64,000 nt of DNA from JBLMYQ01 sp050258375 (GCA_050258375.1 JBLMYQ010000082.1:43977-107976); one strand, 5' to 3'; shown: positions 25,564 to 35,580, counted from the stretch's first letter. Notes: a model not told the origin generated them from the letters alone. Translations and numbers: made by a program.

Positions 25564-28323
25564 AACCGTTCCTGCACATCTTCCACACAATGTCGGATGC
25601 CCTGCATCTTTCCCTACTGATTCACTGTACATCCAGCATCTTTCGCACTTTTCGCCAGGTGCATTTTCAACCTTGATTTCCAGACCTGTCAATTCACCTT
25701 TAGCCAATCCGCCAGAACCTTTTGCAAGTTCTACAGCTGAAACAATGAATATTGTTACCAATTCATCTTTTATTCCGTCTAAGAAAGCAAAATTCTTTTC
25801 ATCAGCATATAGCGTAACCTTTGCATTTAGCGAATGCCCGATTATTTTTTCTGTTCTGGCAACTTCCAAAGCTTTTGAAACATCGCTTCTGATATCAAGG
25901 ATTTTGTTCCACTTTTCTTCGAGTTTTTCGTCTATATATTTTTCATTTACCACAGGCCATTCATTTAACAATATGCTTTCCTTATCATGCGATTTTCTGT
26001 GAGGCATATACTGCCAGATTTCTTCTGTTGTAAATGCAAGCATAGGAGTAAGCATTCTTACAAGCACATCAAGGATTTCATACATAGCTGTCTGCGCTGC
26101 TCTTCTATCTATAGAATCAGCCTTTGATGTGTAAAGTCTATCTTTTATAATATCAAGATAAAAGTTGCTCATATCAACAACACAGAAATTATGAATTGAA
26201 TGATAAACTATGTGGTACTCATAATTTTCAAATGCCTCTGTAACACGTTTAATAAGCTTGTTAACCTTCATAATTGCCCATTTGTCTATTTCCTGAAGCT
26301 CTGAATACTGCACACTGTGAAAATCAGGCTCAAAATCAGATATATTCCCAAGTATGAATCTTGCTGTATTCCTGATTTTTCTGTAAACCTCAGACATCTG
26401 CTTGATAATTTCTTTTGAAACCCTTACATCATTTTGATAATCGGCAGATGCAACCCAAAGCCTCAATACATCTGCTCCGAATTCTTTTATGATTTCCAGC
26501 GGGTCAACTCCATTCCCTAAAGATTTTGACATCTTTTTACCTTCACCATCAACCGTATATCCATGTGTCAATACTGTCTTGTATGGTGCTGTTCCTCTTG
26601 TCGCAACAGCCGTAAGAAGCGATGACTGGAACCAGCCTCTATGCTGGTCGCTTCCTTCAAGATACATATCTGCAGGCCAGCTTAAATCATCCCTTGTTTC
26701 TAAAACTGTTTCATGTGTGGAGCCGGAATCAAACCATACATCCATGATGTCTTTTTCTTTTGTAAAGCTTGTGCAGCCGCATTTACACTTTGTTCCTACA
26801 GGAAGGATGTCTTTCGCTTCCATCTGATACCAAACATCAGACCCTTTTTCACCAAATAATTTTTTAACAGTGTTTATTGTTTGGTCATTTAATAAAACTT
26901 CATCACAATCAGCACAATAAAATATCGGAATCGGAAGTCCCCAGTATCTCTGTCTGGAAATACACCAGTCCCCTCTATCTCTAACCATGTTGGTTATTCT
27001 TTCTTCGCCCCATCCGGGAATCCATTTAACGCTTTTGATAGCTTCAAGTGCTTGTTCTCTGAATCCGTTAATTGATGCAAACCACTGTTTTGTAGCCCTG
27101 AACAGAATTGGTTCTCTACATCTCCAGCAGTGAGGATATTGATGGACAACCTCCGCCTCTGCAAAAAGATGCCCGGTTGATACCAATTCTTCATAAATAG
27201 CCTTATTAGCTTTTTTATAAAACAATCCCTTGAACTGCCCTGCCAACTCATTCATAACACCTTTATCATCAACAGGAACAACAACCTCAATTCCGTATTT
27301 CTGACATACCTGAAAGTCCTCCTGCCCATGACCCGGAGCCGTATGAACGCAGCCTGTACCAGCTTCCAGGGTAACGTGTTCTCCATTGATTACTACCGAT
27401 TCTCTGTCAAAGAATGGGTGCTTGCACTTTATACCCTCAAGCTCACTTCCTTTAAATCTTTTTAATATTTCATAAGAAGTAGTTGTCGCTTGCTTCATAA
27501 CCCCTTCAGCTAATTCCTCTGCCATAACATACACTTCATTGTTTGCTTTAACTAAAGCATAGTCAAAATCGGCATTTAAGCAAACAGCCATATTTCCGGG
27601 CAGTGTCCAGGTTGTTGTTGTCCATATAACAAAGTACACCTTCTCTTTTACTCCTGCAAATAAACCCTTGTCATCCTTAACTTCAAATTTTACGAATATA
27701 GATTTATTTTTATCCTCGGCATATTCGATTTCTGCTTCTGCCAAAGCTGTTTCACAGTCAGCACACCAGTACACAGGTCTTAGCCCTTTGTATATATAAC
27801 CCTTTTTAGCCATTTCCCCAAATACTTCAATCTGCTTTGCTTCAAACTTAGGGTCAAGAGTAATATAAGGATTATCCCAATCACCTATTAGCCCTAGTCT
27901 TTTGAATTGCTCTCTTTGCTTGTCAACATATCCAAGCACAAATTCCTTACAAAGCTTTCTAAGCTCAACAGGACTTATTTCCTGCCTGTTTATATTTAAA
28001 GCCTTTATAGCTCTTAATTCTGTTGGAAGACCATGTGTATCCCATCCCGGAACATACGGTGTACGATATCCACGAAGAGCCTTATATTTTACCACCACAT
28101 CCTTGAGAATCTTGTTTAATGCATGACCAATGTGTATGTCTCCATTTGCATAAGGAGGTCCATCATGCAGGATATATGTTGGCTTATCCTTGTTCTTTTC
28201 CATTTGCATTTTGTATATATTTTTTTCTTCCCACTGCTTTAATATCTCCGGCTCTCTCTCCGGTAAATTGGCCCTCATCGGGAAATCGGTTTTTGGCAGA
28301 TTTAAAGTGCTGCTGTAGTCCAT
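25561..28323 (-). CDS. ileS: Isoleucyl-tRNA synthetase
   Basis: 920 residues, class I. HIGH motif in PYANGDIHIGHALNK, KMSKS in GEGKKMSKSLGNGV, editing domain around 200-390, and a C-terminal zinc finger CERC...CGRC. It charges tRNA-Ile and edits Val. Expression is expected to be governed by the upstream T-box leader (28742-28980), whose specifier reads AUC. The 420 nt between the T-box terminator and the start codon is unusually long. Confidence 0.98.
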   Translation of the reverse strand: MDYSSTLNLPKTDFPMRANLPEREPEILKQWEEKNIYKMQMEKNKDKPTYILHDGPPYANGDIHIGHALNKILKDVVVKYKALRGYRTPYVPGWDTHGLPTELRAIKALNINRQEISPVELRKLCKEFVLGYVDKQREQFKRLGLIGDWDNPYITLDPKFEAKQIEVFGEMAKKGYIYKGLRPVYWCADCETALAEAEIEYAEDKNKSIFVKFEVKDDKGLFAGVKEKVYFVIWTTTTWTLPGNMAVCLNADFDYALVKANNEVYVMAEELAEGVMKQATTTSYEILKRFKGSELEGIKCKHPFFDRESVVINGEHVTLEAGTGCVHTAPGHGQEDFQVCQKYGIEVVVPVDDKGVMNELAGQFKGLFYKKANKAIYEELVSTGHLFAEAEVVHQYPHCWRCREPILFRATKQWFASINGFREQALEAIKSVKWIPGWGEERITNMVRDRGDWCISRQRYWGLPIPIFYCADCDEVLLNDQTINTVKKLFGEKGSDVWYQMEAKDILPVGTKCKCGCTSFTKEKDIMDVWFDSGSTHETVLETRDDLSWPADMYLEGSDQHRGWFQSSLLTAVATRGTAPYKTVLTHGYTVDGEGKKMSKSLGNGVDPLEIIKEFGADVLRLWVASADYQNDVRVSKEIIKQMSEVYRKIRNTARFILGNISDFEPDFHSVQYSELQEIDKWAIMKVNKLIKRVTEAFENYEYHIVYHSIHNFCVVDMSNFYLDIIKDRLYTSKADSIDRRAAQTAMYEILDVLVRMLTPMLAFTTEEIWQYMPHRKSHDKESILLNEWPVVNEKYIDEKLEEKWNKILDIRSDVSKALEVARTEKIIGHSLNAKVTLYADEKNFAFLDGIKDELVTIFIVSAVELAKGSGGLAKGELTGLEIKVENAPGEKCERCWMYSESVGKDAGHPTLCGRCAGTV

Positions 28324-28482
28324 AGTTATCTTCCTTTCTATATGTTTATATTAATTAGAATTTTTTAAGTAGGGTTTTTCTCTTGCGCTCTTTTCCTCTA
28401 GCCACCAACATCTTCTAGCTCGCTAGTATAACAGTTTAGAAAAAACACATAAAAGTTTTTTCTTGTACCCTAGCAGCCACCT

Positions 28483-28588
28483 GGGTAACCTCATAGGGGG
28501 CATTCCCCCTAATGACGGATGAATTACGCATCCTGTCACCCCCTTCTGGAGTATTCCTTAATAGTGTCACGTGCTAGCGCTTGAAGTG
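28483..28588 (-). ncRNA. Structured repeat element downstream of the ileS T-box
   Basis: On the minus strand: an outer stem GGGTGAC/GTTACCC encloses a hairpin GGATG...CATCC and a long hairpin TCATTAGGGG...CCCCCTATGA. A homologous copy lies in the valS leader (48808-48942), with stem-preserving differences in the long hairpin. Framing arms AAAAGT (near 28604) and ACTTTT (near 28454) may mark wider borders. It lies between the T-box terminator and the ileS start, so it is transcribed only on readthrough. Confidence 0.6.
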
Positions 28589-28741
28589 TTGGCGACTTTT
28601 CCGCCGATTTTGGTCGGTCAAAAGCGGCAAGCAAGCTTCAGAGGCACTCATTGACAAGCTTTTAGATTACTCGCCATGCCAATTATTTATCACCTAATTA
28701 ACTGAAAATGGTTATGCGCCGCTTCTGAACATTTTTAGCAA

Positions 28742-28980
28742 AAAACCTGCGTCCCATATAGGGACGCAGGTTACGCGCGGTACCACCCAAATTAGTGAAC
28801 ATAGCTCACTCACTTGATTAATCTTAACGTGATTAACGGCTTCACCTACTTGGTTTCGGCTAGCAGCTCCAGGGTGATTTTCTTCTTTCCTCCACCGTCG
28901 GATTTCACCGTGCCCGACTCTCTTTAGGCTTTGGGATAAGCTTACTCTTCCCTTTCATAGCTATTGATATATATTATGTA
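28742..28980 (-). ncRNA. T-box riboswitch, isoleucine (AUC specifier), ileS leader
   Basis: On the minus strand the leader shows AGAGAG, the GGTG loop and a specifier AUC followed by A (28878-28876). The T-box GGTGGTACCGCG follows (28787-28776), then the terminator AACCTGCGTCCC...GGGACGCAGGTTTTTT (28771-28742). Uncharged tRNA-Ile should stabilise the antiterminator. The specifier agrees with the downstream gene. Confidence 0.93.
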
Positions 28981-28982
28981 GA

Positions 28983-29011
28983 ATTATAATTCAATATTTA
29001 TGATACGTCAA
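28983..29011 (-). promoter_or_regulatory. Sigma-A promoter of the ileS T-box transcript
   Basis: TTGACG (29011-29006), 17 nt spacer, TATAAT (28988-28983). Transcription would begin just before stem I of the T-box. Confidence 0.8.
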
Positions 29012-29083
29012 TATCATGGTTTAAAATATCAGGGCAAACGCATTAAGCAAAATACTTGGAAAATAAAAGATAAAATTCTACAT

Positions 29084-29187
29084 AGACCCCTCTTTCTCCC
29101 CTGAAAAGGGGACGAAAAGTAGTTTTTCATAGAAAAATCTTCATAGAAATTACTATTCGCTCCCTATTAGGGAGGTTAGGAGGGTCT
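29084..29187. repeat. MITE-like inverted-repeat element, ~104 bp
   Basis: Outer ends AGACCCC (29084-29090) and AGGGTCT (29181-29187). Further inside, CTCTTTCTCCC and GGGAGGTTAGGAGG are roughly complementary, and an internal CCCCTGAAAAGGGG hairpin is present. No coding capacity. The rest of 29024-29423 is AT-rich with nothing recognised. Confidence 0.5.
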
Positions 29188-29423
29188 GAATTTGGAATTA
29201 TTTATATTCATGCGTTCATCCCAAAATATAAACCCTTAATTTTTTTATAAAATATTGTTAATTTTATAAATATCATTTATAATAATAATGTTTATAAATT
29301 GTAAAATATGTTAAATGCAGTGACCATTGTCATAGCAGGATTAAATGTAAATTATCTTTATTAAATATTTCTGTGGCACTTATTGTATTTAGCAGAGAAA
29401 AACAAAATGAAAGGATGTTGAGA

Positions 29424-29624
29424 ATGAATTTAAATTGGGATGCATTAGGAATATTCATTGCTGTAATAGGGTTTGTATTGGCCAATACCGGATTTTATTA
29501 TGCTTCAAAGAGACTGAATGAATCTTTCAAGGTATCCGGAAATACACAAAAAGCCTTTAGATTTGGTTCAGCTGCACTATTAACTCTTTCCGTCAGCAAC
29601 ATAATATTTATACTTTCAACATGA
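29424..29624 (+). CDS. Small two-helix membrane protein, 66 aa
   Basis: Not recognised. ATG 29424 has AAAGGA at 8 nt; in-frame upstream starts (29373, 29415) lack spacing or an RBS. Two hydrophobic segments (about residues 8-27 LGIFIAVIGFVLANTGFYYA and 46-64) flank a basic, polar loop, so it is an integral membrane protein. Followed by a terminator at 29640. Function unknown. Confidence 0.75.
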   Translation: MNLNWDALGIFIAVIGFVLANTGFYYASKRLNESFKVSGNTQKAFRFGSAALLTLSVSNIIFILST

Positions 29625-29639
29625 TTCCAGTACATTTAG

Positions 29640-29670
29640 AAAGCTCTTTCAACCAGTGAAAGAGCTTTTT
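29640..29670. terminator. Terminator between convergent genes
   Basis: AAAGCTCTTTC and GAAAGAGCTTT arms followed by T-rich sequence; A/T on both sides would serve both strands. Confidence 0.8.
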
Positions 29671-29678
29671 GATTCTTG

Positions 29679-30419
29679 TTATACTTTCAGAGCTTCACGA
29701 TTTTCTTCAATTTTACTTTCAATCCTCACTCTTCTTATTATCGCAACAGGGGTTTGCTCTTTTGTCTGCCCAAGAGGGTTATCCCTAAACATTTCTTTAC
29801 AAAACTTGTCCGAGATACCTTTGCTTGATTTCCCTAAAATTACAACACCCAAGTCATTAGCATCTATAACTACAAATTCGCAGCCAAACTTGTCCTTCAA
29901 CATCCTTGCTACCTTATCAGGATTCTCCGGTCCCAGCTTTGCATATTCATTATACGGAGGGAGGGTATACGCACAAGGTCCATCAATAGCAGCAATTCTT
30001 TTTCCGCAAACCTTATAAAAAACTCCTCTTATTCCAAAGGGCTTTGTTATAGCTGACAAACCCGCAGCAAAAAGTATCTTCAAAGCACCTGCATCCCTTA
30101 TCGCAAGCTCCATAGTCCATGGACTTCCAAGCCCTATGCCATGTGGAGATTTGTATACAAATTTTACAAGGAACTTTGCTAATCTTGAAGGCTTAATATC
30201 TTTAATCGGGAAAGCTCGTCCCTGTGAAATTGCAACAATCTTTTCGCTGATAAAAACCATATCATCTTTTTCTATATAAGATTTTGCATATTTCTCAACT
30301 ATTTCTTCAATATTATCTTCAGAAGTAACTACATGCGTCTTAATAGGATTTCTTGAATATGTAACACCATCAACCTCAATATCAAGATTTTTCCCTGGAT
30401 TTGCAATAAATTCGCTCAT
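29679..30419 (-). CDS. Coenzyme F420-0:gamma-glutamyl ligase-like protein (CofE/COG1478 fold)
   Basis: 246 residues. VFISEKIVAISQGR (56-69), GIGLGSPWTMELA, the GPCAYTLPPYNEYAKLGP segment and ANDLGVVILG match the CofE/FbiB ligase family, which adds glutamate to F420-0 with GTP. No other F420 genes are visible, and most Clostridia lack F420. It is therefore probably a paralogue acting on another substrate. RBS GAAGG precedes ATG 30419. Confidence 0.8.
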   Translation of the reverse strand: MSEFIANPGKNLDIEVDGVTYSRNPIKTHVVTSEDNIEEIVEKYAKSYIEKDDMVFISEKIVAISQGRAFPIKDIKPSRLAKFLVKFVYKSPHGIGLGSPWTMELAIRDAGALKILFAAGLSAITKPFGIRGVFYKVCGKRIAAIDGPCAYTLPPYNEYAKLGPENPDKVARMLKDKFGCEFVVIDANDLGVVILGKSSKGISDKFCKEMFRDNPLGQTKEQTPVAIIRRVRIESKIEENREALKV

Positions 30420-30499
30420 ATTTTTTACCTTCTTTAAATTATTATTTATTATTCTTTTAGATTATAACAAAAACAATTCCTCTAGACAATTCTATATAA

Positions 30500-31615
30500 T
30501 CAATTTTCATAATTTTCTAAAGTCCTATGCTCGTAAATCATACCATCAACTATTTTTGCGTTAATGGATATGTCTTCCAACCTCTGATATGCCTCTTCTT
30601 TTCCCTGCTGCTCAATTATTGGTTCCGGAACATAGCTTTTAATCATACATGGAATCACTTGTGCAGATACTATTCTTTTTTGTTCAAGCACAACATTCAA
30701 AATCATTGTTGGCGTATTATAATTTGTAAAAATAAAATTTCCCAGACTGTATGCAATAAGCTTTCCTTTATAAAATTCGAATCCTTGAAGCACATGCGGA
30801 TGCGTTCCAACAACTAAATCAGCACCATTGTCTATAAGAACCTTTGCCAAGCCCTTCTGATATTTATTAGGTAATTCTTCTCTTTCGGTTCCCCAATGCA
30901 AATAAACAATAACATAATCTACATCTTTTTTTATATTTTCCATTTCTTCAATCAAGCGTTCCGGATTATAAGCTCCGGCAACACCAGGGCTATTTTTTGC
31001 TGCATACCACGAGCCTGAAGGAATAACCCTGCTAGCTCCAAACACAGCAATTTTTTCTCCTTTTTTTTCAACAATAACAGGTCTGTAAGCTTCATCAATG
31101 TCCTTTCCTGCACCTATATAATTAAATCCTTTATCTTCTATATTCCTCAGCGTTTCAATAAACGCTTCTCTTCCAAAATCCAAAACATGATTATTAGCAA
31201 GACTGAGCACATCAAATCCTGAAAATTTCAACCCTTCCAGAACCTTGGGGTCCGCTCTAAAAGTATATTCTTTCCCTTGTACCGCAGCTCCTGAGATTGC
31301 AACCGCTGATTCAAGATTGGCTACAGCTAAATCACTTGCCAAAAGGTAACTGCTAACCTTTTCAAATGGGTATTCGGGTCCCTTTTCATCAATTTTAAGA
31401 CCCACATTAGAAGCAAGTAATATATCTCCAACAAAGCTTATTGTTGTTCCTTTTTTTTCGATTACCGCTGCTTTTTGAGCAAGCTGCCCATTTTGAACAT
31501 AATCTTTTCCCTGTATCTGGTCATCAATCACAACTTTTGCAATATTTGCTATTATAATAATTAAGATTATACTAATAACTATTTTAAATAATAAAGTTTT
31601 AAAATTAATTTGCAT
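30500..31615 (-). CDS. CapA-family (PGA_cap metallophosphatase-like) membrane-anchored protein
   Basis: About 371 residues. N-terminal hydrophobic anchor (about 8-26, LLFKIVISIILIIIIANIA), then an extracytoplasmic domain with GDILLASNVG, ANLESAV, LANNHVLDFG, YLHWGTE and VGTHPHVLQG, the metal-binding signature of CapA/PgsA-type proteins. These relatives take part in polyglutamate capsule or sporulation-related surface processes; no capB/capC is near. ATG 31615 follows AAGGAAGG; an ATG at 31651 is upstream of that RBS. Confidence 0.87.
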   Translation of the reverse strand: MQINFKTLLFKIVISIILIIIIANIAKVVIDDQIQGKDYVQNGQLAQKAAVIEKKGTTISFVGDILLASNVGLKIDEKGPEYPFEKVSSYLLASDLAVANLESAVAISGAAVQGKEYTFRADPKVLEGLKFSGFDVLSLANNHVLDFGREAFIETLRNIEDKGFNYIGAGKDIDEAYRPVIVEKKGEKIAVFGASRVIPSGSWYAAKNSPGVAGAYNPERLIEEMENIKKDVDYVIVYLHWGTEREELPNKYQKGLAKVLIDNGADLVVGTHPHVLQGFEFYKGKLIAYSLGNFIFTNYNTPTMILNVVLEQKRIVSAQVIPCMIKSYVPEPIIEQQGKEEAYQRLEDISINAKIVDGMIYEHRTLENYEN

Positions 31616-31865
31616 ATTTAACCTTCCTTGACTATGGCTTACTATTAACAATTATACAATATGTCAGATTCATTGAATATATTTCTGTGTAATATTTCGT
31701 CATAAATATTCATTTTAGTATATTATCAGCTATAGTCAACAAAAAAAAGGTTTTTTCTTATAAAAACTCCTGATAATTCTGTTTTTCTACATAAAGGTAT
31801 GTTTGACAATCTAAAGCTTTAACAATATAATGCAAGTGTAATAAATATGTAACATACTTGTAATA

Positions 31866-31976
31866 CAAGGCTGAATCCTTCTTTGAAGGTACGGGGGAAC
31901 CAACTTTGGGGTGAATCCGCATTAGCGGTAGGGTATAGACCGACTTTCCCGAATCCGACAGCTAACTCCGGAAGCT
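31866..31976 (+). ncRNA. c-di-AMP riboswitch (ydaO/yuaA type)
   Basis: Conserved blocks in order: ACGGGGGAACCAA, GGGGTGAATCC, GACTTTCCCGAATCCGACAG and CTAACTCCG. These are the hallmark of the ydaO class, which turns off gene expression when c-di-AMP binds. It lies directly upstream of a wall hydrolase gene, a classic target. Confidence 0.95.
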
Positions 31977-31993
31977 AAAAATAGGAGGTAATA

Positions 31994-33175
31994 ATGCATA
32001 ACCTAAGAAAAAATATTACTAAAGCTCTCTTTTTAATGTGTTTTATAGTTATTTTCAACTTCTCGATTTATGAATCATTTGCAAGTAATTACAGCTATAT
32101 AAACGGCACAAATATAAACGTCAGGTCAAAACCAACATCTTCAGCCAAAATAACTGCAAATCTATCGAATAAAAAAGTTACTATTACTGCAACATCCGGA
32201 AATTGGTCAAAAATATCATGCGGGAATATTAAAGGCTGGGTAAGAAATGACTTTTTGAAATCAGCTTCAAAGAAATCTGTAAAGACTGCGGCTTCTGCTA
32301 AAAAAGTTGCACCAGCTTCAACTGTAAAATATGCAATGATAAAAGGCAGCAACGTAAATATAAGAAGCAAGAATAGTACAAATTCCAAAGTTATTGCAAA
32401 GCTTTCCAATAAGAAAGTAAAAATTCTATCTACAACTGGTGAATGGTATAAGATTTCTGCAGATGGCAAGGAGGGCTGGGTAAAAAAAGAATTTGTAACT
32501 GACCCCGGTCTCACTTCAAGGCAACTAGAAACAAAAAGTACTCCCGCTGTTGCAAATAATTCTCAAAACGGAGTAATCAAAGGCACAGACATCAATCTTA
32601 GATCAAAGCCATCAAAAACTGCCAGGATTGTTGGTAAGCTTTCTAATAAAAAAGTTAAAATACTTTCAAGCTCTGGTGACTGGTATAAAATTTCTTACGG
32701 GAAAACTACCGGTTGGGTTTTAAATAAATATGTAACAGTTTCCGTAGGAAATAATTCTTCTAATCTTGCAATGGTTAACAGAAAAGAAACCACTTTCAGG
32801 AGTAGATTAATCCTATATTCCAGAGGATTTCTGGGAACAAGATATGTTTATGGAGGAAGTGCTCCAGGAGGCTTTGACTGTTCAGGATTTACGTCATATG
32901 TATATAGAAAATTCGGAATTAAAATAGAAAGAACAGCAAGTGCCCAATCAAGGCAAGGAAAGTATGTCCCAAAAAACAAGCTTCAACCAGGTGATTTGGT
33001 TTTCTTCAAAACCGACAACTCTGCAAAACCAGTAACCCACGCTGGAATATATATAGGAAACGGTAAGTTTATTCACGCTTCATCGAGCCGTTCAAAACAT
33101 AAAGTAACAATAAGCAGCTTAAGTGAAAACTTTTATGCTAAAACATATGTAGTAGGAAAAACCTTTATAAAATAA
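31994..33175 (+). CDS. SH3b x3 - NlpC/P60 cell-wall endopeptidase
   Basis: 393 residues. Signal peptide (about 1-30), three bacterial SH3 repeats (about 35-90, 113-168, 193-247; each has INVRSKP- or VNIRSK-type openings and GWV endings), and a C-terminal NlpC/P60 domain with catalytic Cys in GGFDCSGFTSYVY and His in VTHAGIYIGNGKFIHAS. It cleaves peptidoglycan stem peptides outside the cell. Controlled by the upstream c-di-AMP riboswitch. RBS AGGAGG. Confidence 0.95.
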   Translation: MHNLRKNITKALFLMCFIVIFNFSIYESFASNYSYINGTNINVRSKPTSSAKITANLSNKKVTITATSGNWSKISCGNIKGWVRNDFLKSASKKSVKTAASAKKVAPASTVKYAMIKGSNVNIRSKNSTNSKVIAKLSNKKVKILSTTGEWYKISADGKEGWVKKEFVTDPGLTSRQLETKSTPAVANNSQNGVIKGTDINLRSKPSKTARIVGKLSNKKVKILSSSGDWYKISYGKTTGWVLNKYVTVSVGNNSSNLAMVNRKETTFRSRLILYSRGFLGTRYVYGGSAPGGFDCSGFTSYVYRKFGIKIERTASAQSRQGKYVPKNKLQPGDLVFFKTDNSAKPVTHAGIYIGNGKFIHASSSRSKHKVTISSLSENFYAKTYVVGKTFIK

Positions 33176-33187
33176 ATATAGAGAAAT

Positions 33188-33221
33188 AGAGACATCGGGA
33201 CCCGGTGTCTCTATTTTTTTT
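33188..33221 (+). terminator. Terminator between the NlpC/P60 gene and comEC
   Basis: AGAGACATCGGG and CCCGGTGTCTCT arms followed by ATTTTTTTT. The comEC RBS begins immediately after, so some readthrough or an internal start is implied. Confidence 0.85.
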
Positions 33222-33231
33222 GGAGATAATA

Positions 33232-35580
33232 ATGAAAAAACGACCATTAGTATTTTTTACCGCTGCCTTTACTTTAGGAATATTAGTTGGCTCTTATATA
33301 AATCTTTGGCTGCTTATTTCCCTTTTTCTAGGATTAATTCTTTTATTATTTCTTTTTACTGCTAGCAGATTAACACAATATTTATCATATTCCCTCCTAA
33401 TATTCGCTGTACTGTTAGGCTCTCTCTCTTCTTTCCATACCATAAACAAGTATAATAAAACCAATTTCAAAAAGCTTAATTCTTCAGAAGTAGTATTCAG
33501 GGCAAAAATCGTATCTGAGCCTGACATCAGAGATAGAAAAACCAACTATATAATAATGCCTTTTGAGATTAACGGAGAAAAAACTAATAACACAAAAGTC
33601 CTTCTATCTCTTTACCAAACAAATATTTCAGAAACCTCCTTCTCTTACGGAAATATTATAGCTGGCTCAGGCAAAGTGCTGATACCCTCACATGCAAGAA
33701 ATCCGGGTGGCTTTGACTATAAAAGATATCTTGATTCGCAAGGCATATATGCTTCAATAATATGTTTTTCAGGCAGTATTAGAGCTATTGGCACAGTTGA
33801 GCTTAACCCAATAATGAAGGCAAGCTTTTTCCTTAAAAGCAGAATACAAAGAATAATTGACCAATTACTGCCTGCAAATCAGGCCGGTCTTTTAAAAGGC
33901 ATGCTTATTGGTGATAGAAACGGACTTCCCGGGTCCGTAAAGAACGATTTCAATACAAGTGGGCTCACCCATATCGTTTGTGTATCTGGTGCAAACATCG
34001 CCTATATAGCTTTATCATGCATATTTATTCTCCGCTTAACAGGAATAAAAAAACCTGTCTCAAGCATAATAACCATTTTTGTAATCCTTATTTTTATGTT
34101 TATCACCGGATGCTCGCCTTCAGTAATAAGAGCATCAATAATGGGGATTATGATTCTTTTGGCTGAAGTATTTACAAGAAAAACCGATATTTACACAAGT
34201 ATTTCTTCAGCCTGCCTTATTATACTGTTATATAACCCCCTGGCACTATACGATGTAGGCTTTCAGCTTTCATTTGCAGGAACAATTGGAATTGTACTTT
34301 TTTATAAAACACTATCCGATATCTTTCAATTTTTGCCCAGATTTATTAATGAGGCTTTATCAGCAACCCTATCCGCTCAAATTACCGTATGTCCGATTAT
34401 TGCATTATATTTTAACAAGCTATCACTTATTGCTCTGCTATCAAACATCTTAGTTATTCCGGCAACGGGTCTTATAACTTCTTTGGGCTTTGTAACAGTC
34501 ATTCTTGGTCAGCTTAATCTTTTTCTTGCTCAGATAATTTCCAATCTTAACTTTGTGCTTCTATCATTTGTTCTCTGGTGTGCAAAAATTACTGCCGAAA
34601 TTCCATATGCATCAATTCTGGTTCCCACTCCCACCATTTCTTTTCTTGCAGCTTTTTACGGGCTTTCCTTTTCACTTTTATGGTACCTTCCGCATAAAAA
34701 CCAAGCCAGCAAATGGTATAGATATATCCCCAATGTGTGTACGGCAATCATTATAATAAACATATTATTTACGTTTATGCCAAAGGCATTTAAAGTTTTC
34801 TTTCTTGATGTTGGACAAGGAGATAGTATTTTTATCAGAAACAGCACAGGTCAAACCTGCCTGATTGATGGTGGAGGCACATATCCTGGCAGCTTCAGCA
34901 GTATAAAGCCTGAAGATATCATCATTCCTTTTTTACTTGATAACGGCATAACAAATCTTGATATGGCAATTCTCTCACATCCTCATGGGGATCATATAGA
35001 AGGATTGATCAAGGTCATAGAAAATATAAAAGTAAAATGTCTGGTTATAGCACCTCAAAATCAAATAGTCTCTGATATGAAAAAGCTATTGGATGTTTGC
35101 CACAAGAGTAACACACAAATAATTGAAGCACGTATGGGAAACCGGATTCTTTTTGGAGATGCGGAATTCAGGGTACTTCATCCTTCTGCCTCCACTAAGT
35201 CCTACGAAGACTCTCCTTTGAATAATAATTCATTGGTTCTTAAACTAAAATATAAAAATACCTCAATCCTTTTTACAGGGGATATACAATCTGAAGCTGA
35301 AAGCTTGATTCTCTCCTCCGATCAGGATATAAAAGCAGATATTCTAAAGATTTCTCATCATGGCTCTCCATATTCCACCACCTTGGATTTTCTGACAAAA
35401 GCTTCTCCTTCTTCAGCAATAATAAGCGTTGGAAGAAATAATTTCGGTCATCCCTCAGATTCGGTGTTGCAAAAACTAAAACAGAATAATATCAAGGGTT
35501 TCAGAACTGATAAAAATGGCTGTATTACTATTGAGATTAATAACAGAGGATATTCAATAATTCCTAATCTCACAAATTAG
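33232..35580 (+). CDS. comEC: ComEC/Rec2 DNA-uptake channel
   Basis: About 782 residues. N-terminal membrane and OB-like domain, central competence domain with ~8 further hydrophobic helices (HIVCVSGANIAYIALS is the family signature), and a C-terminal MBL-like domain with LSHPHGDHIEGL and ILKISHHGS. It imports single-stranded DNA and may degrade the other strand. ATG 33232 has GGAG; an ATG at 33205 lies inside the terminator hairpin. Whether competence is functional is unknown. Confidence 0.95.
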   Translation: MKKRPLVFFTAAFTLGILVGSYINLWLLISLFLGLILLLFLFTASRLTQYLSYSLLIFAVLLGSLSSFHTINKYNKTNFKKLNSSEVVFRAKIVSEPDIRDRKTNYIIMPFEINGEKTNNTKVLLSLYQTNISETSFSYGNIIAGSGKVLIPSHARNPGGFDYKRYLDSQGIYASIICFSGSIRAIGTVELNPIMKASFFLKSRIQRIIDQLLPANQAGLLKGMLIGDRNGLPGSVKNDFNTSGLTHIVCVSGANIAYIALSCIFILRLTGIKKPVSSIITIFVILIFMFITGCSPSVIRASIMGIMILLAEVFTRKTDIYTSISSACLIILLYNPLALYDVGFQLSFAGTIGIVLFYKTLSDIFQFLPRFINEALSATLSAQITVCPIIALYFNKLSLIALLSNILVIPATGLITSLGFVTVILGQLNLFLAQIISNLNFVLLSFVLWCAKITAEIPYASILVPTPTISFLAAFYGLSFSLLWYLPHKNQASKWYRYIPNVCTAIIIINILFTFMPKAFKVFFLDVGQGDSIFIRNSTGQTCLIDGGGTYPGSFSSIKPEDIIIPFLLDNGITNLDMAILSHPHGDHIEGLIKVIENIKVKCLVIAPQNQIVSDMKKLLDVCHKSNTQIIEARMGNRILFGDAEFRVLHPSASTKSYEDSPLNNNSLVLKLKYKNTSILFTGDIQSEAESLILSSDQDIKADILKISHHGSPYSTTLDFLTKASPSSAIISVGRNNFGHPSDSVLQKLKQNNIKGFRTDKNGCITIEINNRGYSIIPNLTN

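Noticed and set aside
28324..28740. A gene or second T-box between the ileS T-box and ileS
   Set aside because: No open frame with an RBS and no second specifier or T-box sequence; the content is the structured repeat and AT-rich sequence.
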